A stretch of 64,000 nucleotides of DNA from Paenarthrobacter aurescens (lineage in GTDB: Bacteria; Actinomycetota; Actinomycetes; Actinomycetales; Micrococcaceae), in assembly GCF_025421775.1 (NCBI RefSeq), contig NZ_JAOEFX010000003.1:62001-126000 (forward strand). The letters are read 5' to 3'. Position 1 is the stretch's first letter, and every line of letters starts with the position of its first letter. Positions 18,664-30,089 of the stretch are shown in pieces. The position numbers were made by a program, and so were the translations under genes. Under the pieces are notes generated by a model, which worked only from the letters and a program-made list of their open reading frames with translations, did no database searches and was not told the DNA's origin.

Positions 18664-19890
18664 ATGAACTCACGGCTTGGAACAACAGCTTCCAGCATTA
18701 CGCGGTCCGCACTGCCAACGACGGTGGTGTGGGATCCAGCCATGACTGCCTACAACTTTGGTCCCGGCCATCCCATGGCTCCGCAGCGGCTGGAACTTAC
18801 AGCGCGTCTGGCTGAGTCCTTGGGGCTGTTCGAACACCCGCACGTGGCGGTGGAGGCACCAAGCCTGGCAACCGACGTCGAACTTCTTACTGTGCACAGC
18901 GCCGGGTATGTGGAGGCTGTTCGCCGCGTCAGTGTGGATCCGTCCACCCCGGAGGAAGGCCGCGGGCTGGGAACCGAGGACGACCCCGCGTTTGCCGGAA
19001 TGCACGAGGCCAGCGCCCGCCTTGCCGGCGGATCACTGTTGGCGGCTGATGCGATCCTTTCCGGCCAGGCTGTCCGGGCCGTGAACTTCAGCGGCGGGAT
19101 GCACCATGCCGCACGGGAACGGGCCAGCGGCTTTTGCGTCTATAACGATGTTGCGTTGGCGATCCAACGGCTGCTCGACGGCGGTGTGCAGCGGATCGTC
19201 AGTATCGACGTTGACGCCCATCACGGCGACGGGACGCAAAGTATTTTCTGGAACGACCCCCGCGTCATGACCATCAGCCTCCACGAAACGGGCCTCACCC
19301 TTTTTCCTGGAACCGGCTTTGCCAATGAAACCGGAGGTCCGGACGCGCCCGGGACAGCGGTCAACGTTGCGCTTCCCACCTTCACGGGAGACGCTGCATG
19401 GCTGCGGGCCTTCCATGCTGTGGTTCCACAACTTGTGGGCGCGTTCCAACCCGAAGTGATTGTCAGCCAGCACGGCTGCGACTCCCACCGGGACGATCCC
19501 CTGACGCACCTCACACTGAGTGTCGACGGGCAGCGTGAGGCGGCCTCCGCCGTCGCGAGCCTTGCCGCACGCTACTGTGACAACCGTTGGATCGCTACCG
19601 GGGGAGGCGGCTACGACGTCACCGGTGTTGTGCCGCGTGCCTGGAGCCATCTGATTGGAATGGTGACTCAACGCCCGGTGCAGCTCAGTACCCCAGTGCC
19701 GGAGGCCTGGCGGACATATGTGAAGGAAACGTACGGCGTGCGGGCACCGGAGTCGATGGGCGACGACGTGGACATCTGGTGGCGCTCGTGGGAAGTCGGC
19801 TACGATCCTGCGGACGAGGTTGACCGGACGGTCATTGCGACGCGCAAGGAAATTTTCCCGCTGTACGGTTTGGATCCCTGGTTCGACTGA
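18664..19890 (+). CDS. acuC: Acetoin utilization protein AcuC, histone deacetylase family
   Basis: 408 residues. The arginase/deacetylase fold has the HDAC signature: NFSGGMHHAARERASGFCVYNDVALAI, then RIVSIDVDAHHGDGTQSIFWNDPRVMTISLHE and VSQHGCDSHRDDPLTHL, with the zinc-binding Asp/His residues. AcuC deacetylates acetyl-CoA synthetase in Bacillus, so a role in central acetyl-CoA control is likely. TAGCCT (18651-18656) lies 7 nt before ATG 18664, so translation is probably leaderless. It lies divergent from the K+ channel genes. Confidence 0.9.
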   Translation: MNSRLGTTASSITRSALPTTVVWDPAMTAYNFGPGHPMAPQRLELTARLAESLGLFEHPHVAVEAPSLATDVELLTVHSAGYVEAVRRVSVDPSTPEEGRGLGTEDDPAFAGMHEASARLAGGSLLAADAILSGQAVRAVNFSGGMHHAARERASGFCVYNDVALAIQRLLDGGVQRIVSIDVDAHHGDGTQSIFWNDPRVMTISLHETGLTLFPGTGFANETGGPDAPGTAVNVALPTFTGDAAWLRAFHAVVPQLVGAFQPEVIVSQHGCDSHRDDPLTHLTLSVDGQREAASAVASLAARYCDNRWIATGGGGYDVTGVVPRAWSHLIGMVTQRPVQLSTPVPEAWRTYVKETYGVRAPESMGDDVDIWWRSWEVGYDPADEVDRTVIATRKEIFPLYGLDPWFD

Positions 19891-19995
19891 TGGCGGCGGG
19901 CCAGGAATGCTCCGGCCGCCCCGATGAGATCCATGGGCCCTTCCAGCCACGAAACAGGGATGCCAATTGGCGTATATGTCGCTAGGGTGGGAGGC

Positions 19996-20565
19996 ATGGT
20001 GACTGACGACGTATTTGCCGTCATAGCTGAGGCAACCAGGCGCGATATCCTGGTCTCCCTCCGCTCTGGGGATAAAGCAGTAGGCGAATTGGTGGAAGAA
20101 CTGGCCGCAAGCCAGCCCACAATCTCCAAGCATCTTAAGGTGCTCCGCGAGGCAGACCTCGTCAGCATGCGCGCGCAGGGCCAGAAGCGCTTCTACGCGC
20201 TGAATCCCAAGCCGCTCGCCGGCGTCGCGAGCTGGCTCGAAACGTTCGACGTCGGATCCGCGGCGGCCGCCGTCGTCGCGCCTTCTGTAGAGCTGCCCTC
20301 GGCTGATGTTCCGGCTGCGGCTGTGGTTGCTCCTGCGGCAGCCACCGACGCTGCACCCGAACCGGCCACGACGCGCGCCGACGCCATTGGCCAGGCCGTG
20401 AAGGTTCACGCCAGCGGAACGCCGGTTTCCCTGGACCTGACGTCGGACGATACGGTGCCCCAACAGATCGGCCGCACCGTTGGCCGCGCTGCCACTAAGG
20501 CCGCTGATCTTCTGGCTAATCTTCCGAACCTGCCAAACCTTCCCAAGTTCGGGCGTAAGCGGTAG
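19996..20565 (+). CDS. ArsR family winged-helix regulator with C-terminal Ala/Pro-rich extension
   Basis: 189 residues. The first 85 are a canonical ArsR HTH (DDVFAVIAEATRRDILVSLRSG, AVGELVEELAASQPTISKHLKVLREADLVSMRAQGQKRFYALN). The rest is an Ala/Pro/Val-rich linker and a helical tail ending LLANLPNLPNLPKFGRKR, with no metal-binding cysteines. ATG 19996 is preceded by both GGGAGG (1 nt away) and TAGGGT 7 nt upstream, so GTG 19999 is an alternative start. This domain order suggests a Micrococcaceae-specific regulator; target unknown. Confidence 0.82.
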   Translation: MVTDDVFAVIAEATRRDILVSLRSGDKAVGELVEELAASQPTISKHLKVLREADLVSMRAQGQKRFYALNPKPLAGVASWLETFDVGSAAAAVVAPSVELPSADVPAAAVVAPAAATDAAPEPATTRADAIGQAVKVHASGTPVSLDLTSDDTVPQQIGRTVGRAATKAADLLANLPNLPNLPKFGRKR

Positions 20566-20580
20566 CCAGCAACACTCTAA

Positions 20581-20603
20581 CGTGATCCTCCTCACATTGT
20601 GAG
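20581..20603. promoter_or_regulatory. CRP/GlxR-like palindromes upstream of gdhA
   Basis: CGTGATCCTCCTCACA (20581-20596) differs from the CRP/GlxR consensus TGTGA-N6-TCACA in one base, and it overlaps a perfect 13-bp palindrome CTCACATTGTGAG (20591-20603). They lie 170-190 nt upstream of the chosen gdhA start, in a region rich in GTTAAC. Candidate cAMP-receptor control, not proven. Confidence 0.5.
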
Positions 20604-20613
20604 TTTTTGTTAA

Positions 20614-23523
<2,910 letters not shown>

Positions 23524-23544
23524 GCGGTTCTCCCTTGAATTCTG

Positions 23545-23594
23545 TGGTCTTACCACTGTGGTCTAACCACACTGTAATCCATGTGGTTGGACCA
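23545..23594. promoter_or_regulatory. Three FadR-type operators (TGGT-N3-ACCA) between lldD and its regulator
   Basis: TGGTCTTACCA (23545-23555), TGGTCTAACCA (23559-23569) and TGGTTGGACCA (23584-23594) each match the FadR/FCD consensus TGGTNNNACCA. Two adjoin the lldD start, one lies just before the TAGTAT hexamer (23602-23607) of the divergent regulator. The array would repress both promoters. Confidence 0.8.
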
Positions 23595-23613
23595 CATCAA
23601 CTAGTATTCCGTT

Positions 23614-24312
23614 ATGCGTACCCATGAGTTGGTCCTGCAATGGATCGAGAAGCAGTTGTCTGACGGAGACCTCGCCCTTGGTGGCCGGCTGCCCGGGGAA
23701 CGCACCATGGCTGAACAGCTCAAGGTTTCCCGGACGTCCGTGCGCGAAGCAGTCCGCATCCTTGAGGCGATGGGTGTGGTCCGCGCCGGCGTGGGCTCGG
23801 GGAAGGATGCCGGGACCGTGGTCATCGCCGAGCCTGGCTCTGCGCTGGGTTCCACGCTGAGGCTGCACGTGGCCACGCGCCATCTTCCCGTGGCGGACAT
23901 CGTGGAGACCCGCGTCCTGCTGGAATCGTGGGCGGCTGAACGGGCGCAGGTGGGCGTGCCGGAGCTGGCGGAAGCCGCGGAGCTGCTGGATCACATGGAC
24001 GTTGCCCCGGATATCGATACTTTCCTTGCCCTGGACGCCCGTTTCCATGTGGCGCTCGCGCAGGCTGCCGGCAACACCGTGGTCAGCGCCATGATGGCCT
24101 CGCTGAGGGGCGCGATCGAGAATTACGCAGGCGAGCTGACCGGAAACCTTCCTGACTGGAACGCAACCTCAGCCCGGCTTCGGGCGGAGCATCGTGCCAT
24201 TCTCGCCGCGGTGAACAACAACGACGGCGGGAAGGCCGCTGAGCTGGTGGCCGCCCACATCCAGGGCTTCTACAAAGAGGCCGGAGTGGGCGCAAACCCC
24301 TCACCCAAGTGA
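23614..24312 (+). CDS. FadR/LldR-type GntR family regulator
   Basis: 232 residues. The N-terminal GntR winged helix (LALGGRLPGERTMAEQLKVSRTSVREAVRILEAMGVVRAGVGSGKDAGTVV) is followed by the FCD ligand-binding domain (VADIVETRVLLESWAAERA, then FHVALAQAAGN, RAEHRAILAAVNNNDGGKAAELVAAHIQGFY), whose Asp/His residues bind metal and small carboxylates. The divergent lldD neighbour and the operators between point to a lactate-responsive repressor. TAGTAT (23602-23607) lies 6 nt before ATG 23614, so the mRNA is leaderless. The TGA lies in the palindrome at 24308-24359. Confidence 0.88.
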   Translation: MRTHELVLQWIEKQLSDGDLALGGRLPGERTMAEQLKVSRTSVREAVRILEAMGVVRAGVGSGKDAGTVVIAEPGSALGSTLRLHVATRHLPVADIVETRVLLESWAAERAQVGVPELAEAAELLDHMDVAPDIDTFLALDARFHVALAQAAGNTVVSAMMASLRGAIENYAGELTGNLPDWNATSARLRAEHRAILAAVNNNDGGKAAELVAAHIQGFYKEAGVGANPSPK

Positions 24313-24359
24313 CACTAAATGCCAATGTTCGCGCCGAACATTGGCGCTAACTGTCAACT
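24308..24359. repeat. Imperfect palindrome between convergent regulators, family B
   Basis: Left part 24308-24331 (AGTGACACTAAATGCC then AATGTTCG) and right part 24335-24359 pair with several mismatches. The stops of both flanking genes (TGA 24312 and 24354-24356 on the minus strand) fall inside it. The TGACACT-ATGCCAAT core recurs in the palindrome at 48848-48910. Confidence 0.65.
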
Positions 24360-25385
24360 CGCGGGCTTGAGGGCCGGCGCTGCGGTGCTCTTGCGGATCT
24401 CCATCCTGGGCGAGAATTCGTCCTGAGCCTGCGTGGTGGTTTCGCCGGCCTGCTGGATCTGTTCCCGCATCCTTCGCCAGGCCAGGCTTCCGAGTTCGTT
24501 GATTGGTACGGCGGCGGTGGTCAGAGGGGGAGTGGTGTATTTGGCGAACGGGATGTCGTCGAAGCCTGTCACCGAGATGTCCTCCGGCACCCGCACTCCG
24601 CGCTCATGCAGGCCGCTGAGGAGCCCCATGGCCACGAGGTCGTTGAAGGCCAGGATTCCGGTGGCACCACTGGCAATGATGGCCTCGGTGGACTCATGGC
24701 CGGAATCGAAGTTGGAGCCGCCGTGGAGCATCTGCAGTTCGATCTCCGGGTGCTCTGCGCGGAACTGGTCCAGGCCCACCAGGCGTTGGCGGTTGGAGGC
24801 GCTGTGCTCGGGTCCGGAGAGGAACACCAGCCGCCGGTGCCCCAGTGACACCAGGTGCTGCGCCAATTCCTGAATGCCCTGTCCGTAGTCCACGCTCAGG
24901 CTCGGGGTGTTGGTGGCAATGGTGGTGCGGTTGATGAGCACCAGTGGATGCAGGGTGGGCGCCAGCTCTTCTAGTTCGGCGTCAGCCATGCGCGGGGCGC
25001 AGAGCACCACGCCGTCACAGCGGCGCCGGGCTTCGCCAGCCAGGATCGCTTCCTCGCTGGTGACTTCCGAGGAGTCGGCGATCAGGACGCGGTACCCGTC
25101 CTGGGCTGCTGCGATGCTGAGCCCGCGGAGGATCGCCTGGAAGGTGGGGTTGGCCAGGTCCGGGACAACGATGCCTATGGTGTCAGTCTTTCCCAGTGCG
25201 AGGCTGCGACCCACCGGGTTGGGCTGGTACTTCAATTCGGCTGCGGCTGCCCGAACCCGCGCCGCGATCCCGGGATCCACTGCGGCGTTACCGTTCATGA
25301 CGCGGGACACGGTGGCGTGCGATACGCCGGCCTTCTCCGCGACATCAGCTATCCCGACGCGCCTGTTGGTGTTCCTGCGTGCCAT
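24354..25385 (-). CDS. LacI family transcriptional regulator, probable master regulator of the island
   Basis: 343 residues. The HTH is RVGIADVAEKAGVSHATVSRVMNGNAAVDPG, the hinge follows at ELKYQPNPVGRSLALGKTDTIGIVVPD, and the periplasmic-binding-type sugar domain covers the rest (GATGILAFNDLVAMGLLSGLHERGVRVPEDISVTGFDDIPFAKYTTPPLTT). Start ATG 25385 has GGAAGGGG upstream. It is transcribed away from the Gfo/Idh/MocA operon; a 16-bp operator (25482-25497) lies between. As it is the only LacI gene in the window and matching operators recur throughout the island, it may be the regulator of all of them. Confidence 0.9.
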   Translation of the reverse strand: MARRNTNRRVGIADVAEKAGVSHATVSRVMNGNAAVDPGIAARVRAAAAELKYQPNPVGRSLALGKTDTIGIVVPDLANPTFQAILRGLSIAAAQDGYRVLIADSSEVTSEEAILAGEARRRCDGVVLCAPRMADAELEELAPTLHPLVLINRTTIATNTPSLSVDYGQGIQELAQHLVSLGHRRLVFLSGPEHSASNRQRLVGLDQFRAEHPEIELQMLHGGSNFDSGHESTEAIIASGATGILAFNDLVAMGLLSGLHERGVRVPEDISVTGFDDIPFAKYTTPPLTTAAVPINELGSLAWRRMREQIQQAGETTTQAQDEFSPRMEIRKSTAAPALKPAS

Positions 25386-25481
25386 GTGGCCCCTTCCCAT
25401 TGGTCGTCTCCCGAATGCACCGTCGTTGGAGCAGTGGTTGACGTGACCACCAGAGTCTTGATACAAAGCTTATAACGCTCC

Positions 25482-25497
25482 GAGAAAACGCTTTCTC
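25482..25497. promoter_or_regulatory. LacI-type operator GAGAAAACGCTTTCTC
   Basis: A 16-bp dyad with perfect 6-nt arms GAGAAA/TTTCTC around ACGC, 97 nt upstream of the lacI start and 69 nt upstream of the Gfo/Idh/MocA start. TATAAC (25471-25476) nearby could be a -10. This copy is the exact reverse complement of the one at 47503-47518. Confidence 0.8.
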
Positions 25498-25565
25498 ATG
25501 ATTCTTCCCATACGAAGCCGGGCCGTCAAGCGGTTCACTCCTGCCTTTTGAAAGGGGCATCTCTC

Positions 25566-26987
25566 ATGGCCAACATGGTCACCGTCGACTCAGCCAAGAC
25601 CCAGAACGAAACGGCCACTCCCACAGCCCACGCCGAAGGCGGCAAGCGCACGCGCATTGCCCTGATCGGAACCGGGGGTCGCTCGGAAATGTATATCCGG
25701 GCCATCTACGGACAGCACTCGGACGTCGCGGAACTCATTGCGCTCTCCGACGTCAACCAAGGCCGCGTGGACTTCTACCAGGCGCTGATCAAGGAACTCG
25801 GCGGAACAGAACCGGTGGCTTCCTTCAAGCCCGGCGAACTCACCAGCTTCATCCAGTCCAACGGTATCGAGCGCGTCATCGTCACCACGCCCGACTACAC
25901 CCACGCGGACTACATCGTTGAGGCGCTCGAGGCGGGTGCCGACGTCGTGGTTGAAAAGCCGCTGACGATTGACGTTGACGGATGCCGCCGCATCACCGAA
26001 GCGGTAGCCAACACCGGCCGCAACGTAGTGGTCACATTCAACTACCGCTACTCGCCGCGCAACACGGCACTGAAGGAAGTCATCCAGAACGGCGTGATCG
26101 GCAAGGTCACGTCCATCGACTTCAGCTGGGTGCTGGACACTGTGCACGGCGCAGATTACTTCCGTCGCTGGCACCGCGAAAAGAAGAACTCCGGCGGCCT
26201 GCTCATCCACAAGGCATCGCACCACTTCGACCTGGTCAACTGGTGGATCAACGACGTTCCGGAGCGCGTGTTCGCCTCCGGTGGCCTGCGCTTTTACGGC
26301 GACAAGAACGCTGCCGAACGTGGCCTGGGAGCCCGTCCTGAGCGGGGCACCGTTGACGGCCTGGAGCATGATCCCTTCCGCTTGGACATGCGCGAGGACG
26401 AGCGCCTGAAGGCCCTGTACTACGACAACGAAAAGTTTGACGGCTACATCCGTGACCAGGACGTTTTCACCGAGGGCATCACCATCGAGGACAACCTTGC
26501 ACTGGTGGTGGACTACCAAGGCGGCCCCACGCTGAGCTACTCGCTGAACGCCCACAGTCCGTGGGAAGGCTACCGCGTCACTGTCAACGGCACCGAGGGC
26601 CGGGCCGAACTCGAAGTGGTGGAACGCGCCGCCGTCGAATCCAGCACCGACAAGAAGACCGTGGTGGACCCGAGCGCGACGCCCATCGAGGAGGAAGACG
26701 CGGTACGCCGCAACGGCGAACGGCTGGTGGTCCAGCGCCACTGGGAGGCGGCCTACGAAGTCCCTATCGTCAACGGCGAAGGCGGCCACGGTGGCGGCGA
26801 CAACCTGCTGCTCTCGGACCTCTTCAACGGTCCCGGCGTTGACCCGCTGGGCCGCCCGTCCGGCTACATCGACGGACTCCGTTCCGTATCGGTGGGCATC
26901 GCCGGCAACCAGTCCCTCGACACCGACCTTCCCGTCCGCATCAGCGAACTCGGCCTCGGCGCAGACCTCAGCCGCAGCCAGGCCTGA
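25566..26987 (+). CDS. Gfo/Idh/MocA family oxidoreductase
   Basis: 473 residues. The Rossmann N-terminus ([42 protein letters not shown]) is followed by [19 protein letters not shown], the EKP motif, and the C-terminal dehydrogenase domain ([65 protein letters not shown]). The HKxxHxxD catalytic pattern is visible. It probably oxidises a sugar or sugar acid with NAD(P). It is first in a five-gene operon; start ATG 25566 follows GAAAGGGG. Confidence 0.85.
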   Translation: [473 protein letters not shown]

Positions 26988-27016
26988 CCGGTTCACTACC
27001 AAGCAAGGAAAAGACC

Positions 27017-28039
27017 ATGAGCAGGATTTTCGTCACCGGCGGCTCCGGGCGACTCGGCCGAAGCGTCGTGGCCGGCCTCGCCGATGCGGGCCACAAGGTC
27101 ATCTCGGTTGACCGGGACGCCATCCCGGCGGATCAACTCCCCGCCGGAGCCGAACAGCACACCGCAGATCTGCTGGCACCGGGGGAAGCGGAGCGGCTCA
27201 TCCGCGAAACAGCGCCCGACGCCGTCATCCACCTCGCTGCTATTGCCGTACCTTTCAGCGCACCCGAGGACGTCATTTTCAGCACGAACACCCGGCTCGC
27301 CTACGCGGTGGTCAGCGCGGCCACCGACGCCGGCGTGCCAAAGATCGTGACGGCAAGCAGCCCCACCGCCCTGGGCTATGGCTCACCGGCCGGGTGGCTG
27401 CCGCCGTCGTTCCCTTTGAACGAGCAGACGCCGCCCAAACCGTGGAACGCCTATGCGTTGTCCAAACTGATCGCCGAACAGACCGTGCAGATGTTCGCGG
27501 CCGCACAGGGCCACAAGATCAGGTATGCAGCATTCCGTCCGTGCTACGTCATCTCCCCGGAGGAGTGGGAAGGTGCGCCGACGCAACAAGGGCACACTGT
27601 CCGTGAGCGGCTGGACGATCCCGCCCTTTCGGCGCCCGCGCAGTTCAACTATGTGGATGCCCGGGACGTGGCCGACTTCCTGGACGTACTCCTGGCCAAG
27701 ATGGACTCGATCCCCAACGGCGAAGTCTTCTTCGTTGGCGCGAAGGATGCCCTGGCAACGGCGCCCCTCGCGGAGCTCTACCCGCGTTTCCTTCCCGGCA
27801 GCGGACCGCTCACGGAACACCTGACCGGCACCAGCCCGGCGTTCTCCATCGACAAAGCCCGCGAGCTCCTCGGCTGGGAGCCGAAACGCACGTGGCGCAC
27901 CGAGCTCACCCCGGCCTACGAAGGCGTCGACACCGCATCTGACCAAGAGAACCACCAAGCAGCACCCAACCCCGCAGCACTCAATGACGAGAACCACGCC
28001 GGCCTGGTCCCGGCGGGAGCAACCAAGGAGACCCCATGA
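27017..28039 (+). CDS. NAD-dependent epimerase/dehydratase (extended SDR), possibly a uronate dehydrogenase
   Basis: 340 residues. The glycine motif is FVTGGSGRLGRSVVAGLADAG, with a D-rich loop VISVDRDA, and the active site is NAYALSKL (YxxxK). Family members are UDP-sugar epimerases and uronate dehydrogenases. Because KdgD and an alpha-ketoglutarate semialdehyde dehydrogenase follow in the operon, a uronate-to-aldarate oxidation role is plausible, but not certain. The last 45 residues are a disordered Asn/Ala-rich tail beyond the usual family end. The stop overlaps the next ATG by 4 nt. Confidence 0.78.
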   Translation: MSRIFVTGGSGRLGRSVVAGLADAGHKVISVDRDAIPADQLPAGAEQHTADLLAPGEAERLIRETAPDAVIHLAAIAVPFSAPEDVIFSTNTRLAYAVVSAATDAGVPKIVTASSPTALGYGSPAGWLPPSFPLNEQTPPKPWNAYALSKLIAEQTVQMFAAAQGHKIRYAAFRPCYVISPEEWEGAPTQQGHTVRERLDDPALSAPAQFNYVDARDVADFLDVLLAKMDSIPNGEVFFVGAKDALATAPLAELYPRFLPGSGPLTEHLTGTSPAFSIDKARELLGWEPKRTWRTELTPAYEGVDTASDQENHQAAPNPAALNDENHAGLVPAGATKETP

Positions 28040-28941
28040 ACTTCGACGGCGTACTGTTTTTCCCCGTCACTCCCTTCGCTGAAGACGGCACCGTCGAGGT
28101 GGCGTTGTTGAAGGAGCACATCACCTCCCGCCTGCCGTTCGGCCCGGGCGGCGTCTTCGCCGCCTGCGGCACCGGTGAATTCCATGCACTCTCCATCGAT
28201 GAGATCCGCACCGTGGTGACCGCCGCCGTCGAGGCTGTTGCTGGAGCTGTTCCCGTGGTCTCCGGTGCCGGTGGACCGCTGGGTCACGCCATCGCGGCAG
28301 CCAAAGTGGCCGAGGAAGCCGGCGCGGATGCCCTCCTGGTGCTCCCGCCCTACCTCGTTACCGGTCCCACGGACGGTGTAGTGGCCTACGTCGAGGCCAT
28401 CGCCGCCGCGAGCAGCCTGCCGGTGATTGTTTACCACCGCGGTACGGCCAAGTTCACCGCAGAGGCCATCACGCGCCTCACCGCCAATCCGAAGGTTGTG
28501 GGCTTCAAGGATGGAATTGGCGACGTCGGCCTGGCCCAGGAAATCGTCTCCGCGATCAATGCCAGCGGCCGCACCGACTTCGCCCTGTTCAACGGCCTGC
28601 TGACCGCAGAGCTGACCCAGGGTGCCTACCGTGGCCTGGGCATCCCGCTCTACTCCTCGGCAGCGTTCGCCATGGCCCCCGAAATCGCCAAGGCCTACTA
28701 CGACGCTTACGTCTCCGGTGATGAAGAGCGCCGCCATGCTCTGCTCGAAGGGTTCTACGCTCCGCTGGTCCGGCTCCGCGACCAGACTCCGGGCTTTGGC
28801 GTTTCCCTCATCAAGGCGGGTCTGCGCCTCGCCGGGCTGCCCGTTGGCCCGGTCCGTCCGCCGCTGGTCGATCCCAGCGAGGAACAACTGCTGGAGCTCA
28901 AGTCCATCCTGGCCAAGGGCCACGAGCTGGCCGGCAGCTGA
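28036..28941 (+). CDS. kdgD: 5-dehydro-4-deoxyglucarate dehydratase
   Basis: 301 residues, DHDPS/NAL aldolase family. KdgD converts 5-keto-4-deoxy-D-glucarate to 2,5-dioxopentanoate with loss of water and CO2. The start MNFDGVLFFPVTPFAEDG, the GTGEFHAL segment, Tyr133 (VIVYHRGT) and Schiff-base Lys158 (VVGFKDGIGD) fit KdgD rather than DapA (no T-T pair at the lysine end). It overlaps the previous gene by ATGA and the next starts at its final base, so the genes are co-translated. Confidence 0.88.
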   Translation: MNFDGVLFFPVTPFAEDGTVEVALLKEHITSRLPFGPGGVFAACGTGEFHALSIDEIRTVVTAAVEAVAGAVPVVSGAGGPLGHAIAAAKVAEEAGADALLVLPPYLVTGPTDGVVAYVEAIAAASSLPVIVYHRGTAKFTAEAITRLTANPKVVGFKDGIGDVGLAQEIVSAINASGRTDFALFNGLLTAELTQGAYRGLGIPLYSSAAFAMAPEIAKAYYDAYVSGDEERRHALLEGFYAPLVRLRDQTPGFGVSLIKAGLRLAGLPVGPVRPPLVDPSEEQLLELKSILAKGHELAGS

Positions 28942-30089
28942 TGCCGGCCCGCATCACGGGCCTCACCACCCGGCTGATCACGGTCCCGCTGCTGCGCAGC
29001 TGGGGTGCCGAAGCGCCCGAGAACCATGTGATCGTCACCGAACTGACCACGGACGACGGCGGGACGGGCCACGGTTTCTCGTGGACACCTACCATTGGTC
29101 CCCAGGCGGTCAAGGCCCTGCTGGACCACGACATCGCACCGTTCATCGTGGGTTTGGAGGCCAACCCGGAGATCGTGTGGGACCAGCTCTGGAAGCGCCT
29201 GCACGAGGCCGGCGGGGGCGGGCTCACCACCATTGCGATGGCCGGCGTGGACCTCGCCCTCTGGGACCTGAAAGCACGGCAGGCCGGCACGTCGGTCACC
29301 GGGCTTTTGGGCCAGCGCCAGGAGTCCGTGGAGGTCTACGGTTCCGGCGTGAACCTGCATTACTCCCTGGAGCAGCTGGTGGAGCAAGCCCAGCGGTGGG
29401 TTGCTGCCGGGCACAACGCCGTGAAGATCAAGGTGGGCAAGACCGAGCTCCGGGAAGACGCAGAGCGCGTTGCCGCAGTGCGGGCAGTGATCGGCCCGGA
29501 CCGGTTGCTCATGATCGACGCCAACCAGCGTTGGGACCTGGCCCATACCTTCCGTGCTTTGGACGTTTTGGGGGAGTACGGACTGGAGTGGTTGGAAGAA
29601 CCCATCCGCGCCGACGACCTCTGGGCTTACCGGCGTCTGCGCAAGCAGTCGCCGGTGCCCATTGCGTTGGGTGAGAACGTCCACACGATCTTCCGCTTCC
29701 GCGACTTCATCGAAGCGGAAGCCGTAGACATCATCCAGCCCAATATTGTCCGCGTGGGCGGTATTACGCCGTTCCGCAGGATCGTTGAGCTTGCCCGTGC
29801 CAACAGCATCCGGGTGGCGCCGCACCTGCTTCCGGAGCTCTCCGGGCAGCTGGCGCTCACCTTGGCCGAAGCCGTGAGCGTGGAGGACGTGGAAGATGCG
29901 TCGTTCGAACAGCTCGGCATCCTGGCCGGACCTTCGCCGGTACGGATCACCAACAGCAGGCTCACTTCGTCGGGCCTTCCCGGGCTTGGTTTCGACTTCA
30001 CCGGGAAACCACCACAGCCACAGGTGCCGGCCCCAGACAGCTCCGCCCCTGAGAGTAAAGGAAACCGCATTGAGTACAGCAACTCTTGA
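28941..30089 (+). CDS. Enolase superfamily dehydratase/cycloisomerase (mandelate racemase/muconate lactonizing type)
   Basis: 382 residues. The enolase-type barrel has Lys162/Lys164 in VKIKVGK, metal ligands in MIDANQRWD (Asp193), WLEEPI (Glu219/220) and GENVHT, and His in VAPHLLPE near 296. KxK plus His is the mandelate-racemase subgroup pattern. In uronate catabolism such proteins act as galactarate/glucarate dehydratase or galactarolactone cycloisomerase; position between KdgD and the semialdehyde dehydrogenase supports this, but the exact substrate is open. ATG 28941 shares the last base of the KdgD stop. Confidence 0.85.
   Translation: MPARITGLTTRLITVPLLRSWGAEAPENHVIVTELTTDDGGTGHGFSWTPTIGPQAVKALLDHDIAPFIVGLEANPEIVWDQLWKRLHEAGGGGLTTIAMAGVDLALWDLKARQAGTSVTGLLGQRQESVEVYGSGVNLHYSLEQLVEQAQRWVAAGHNAVKIKVGKTELREDAERVAAVRAVIGPDRLLMIDANQRWDLAHTFRALDVLGEYGLEWLEEPIRADDLWAYRRLRKQSPVPIALGENVHTIFRFRDFIEAEAVDIIQPNIVRVGGITPFRRIVELARANSIRVAPHLLPELSGQLALTLAEAVSVEDVEDASFEQLGILAGPSPVRITNSRLTSSGLPGLGFDFTGKPPQPQVPAPDSSAPESKGNRIEYSNS

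Noticed and set aside
25590..27002. 470-residue minus-strand ORF opposite the Gfo/Idh/MocA gene
   Set aside because: Mirror of a strongly coding gene; His/Val-rich composition typical of shadow frames.
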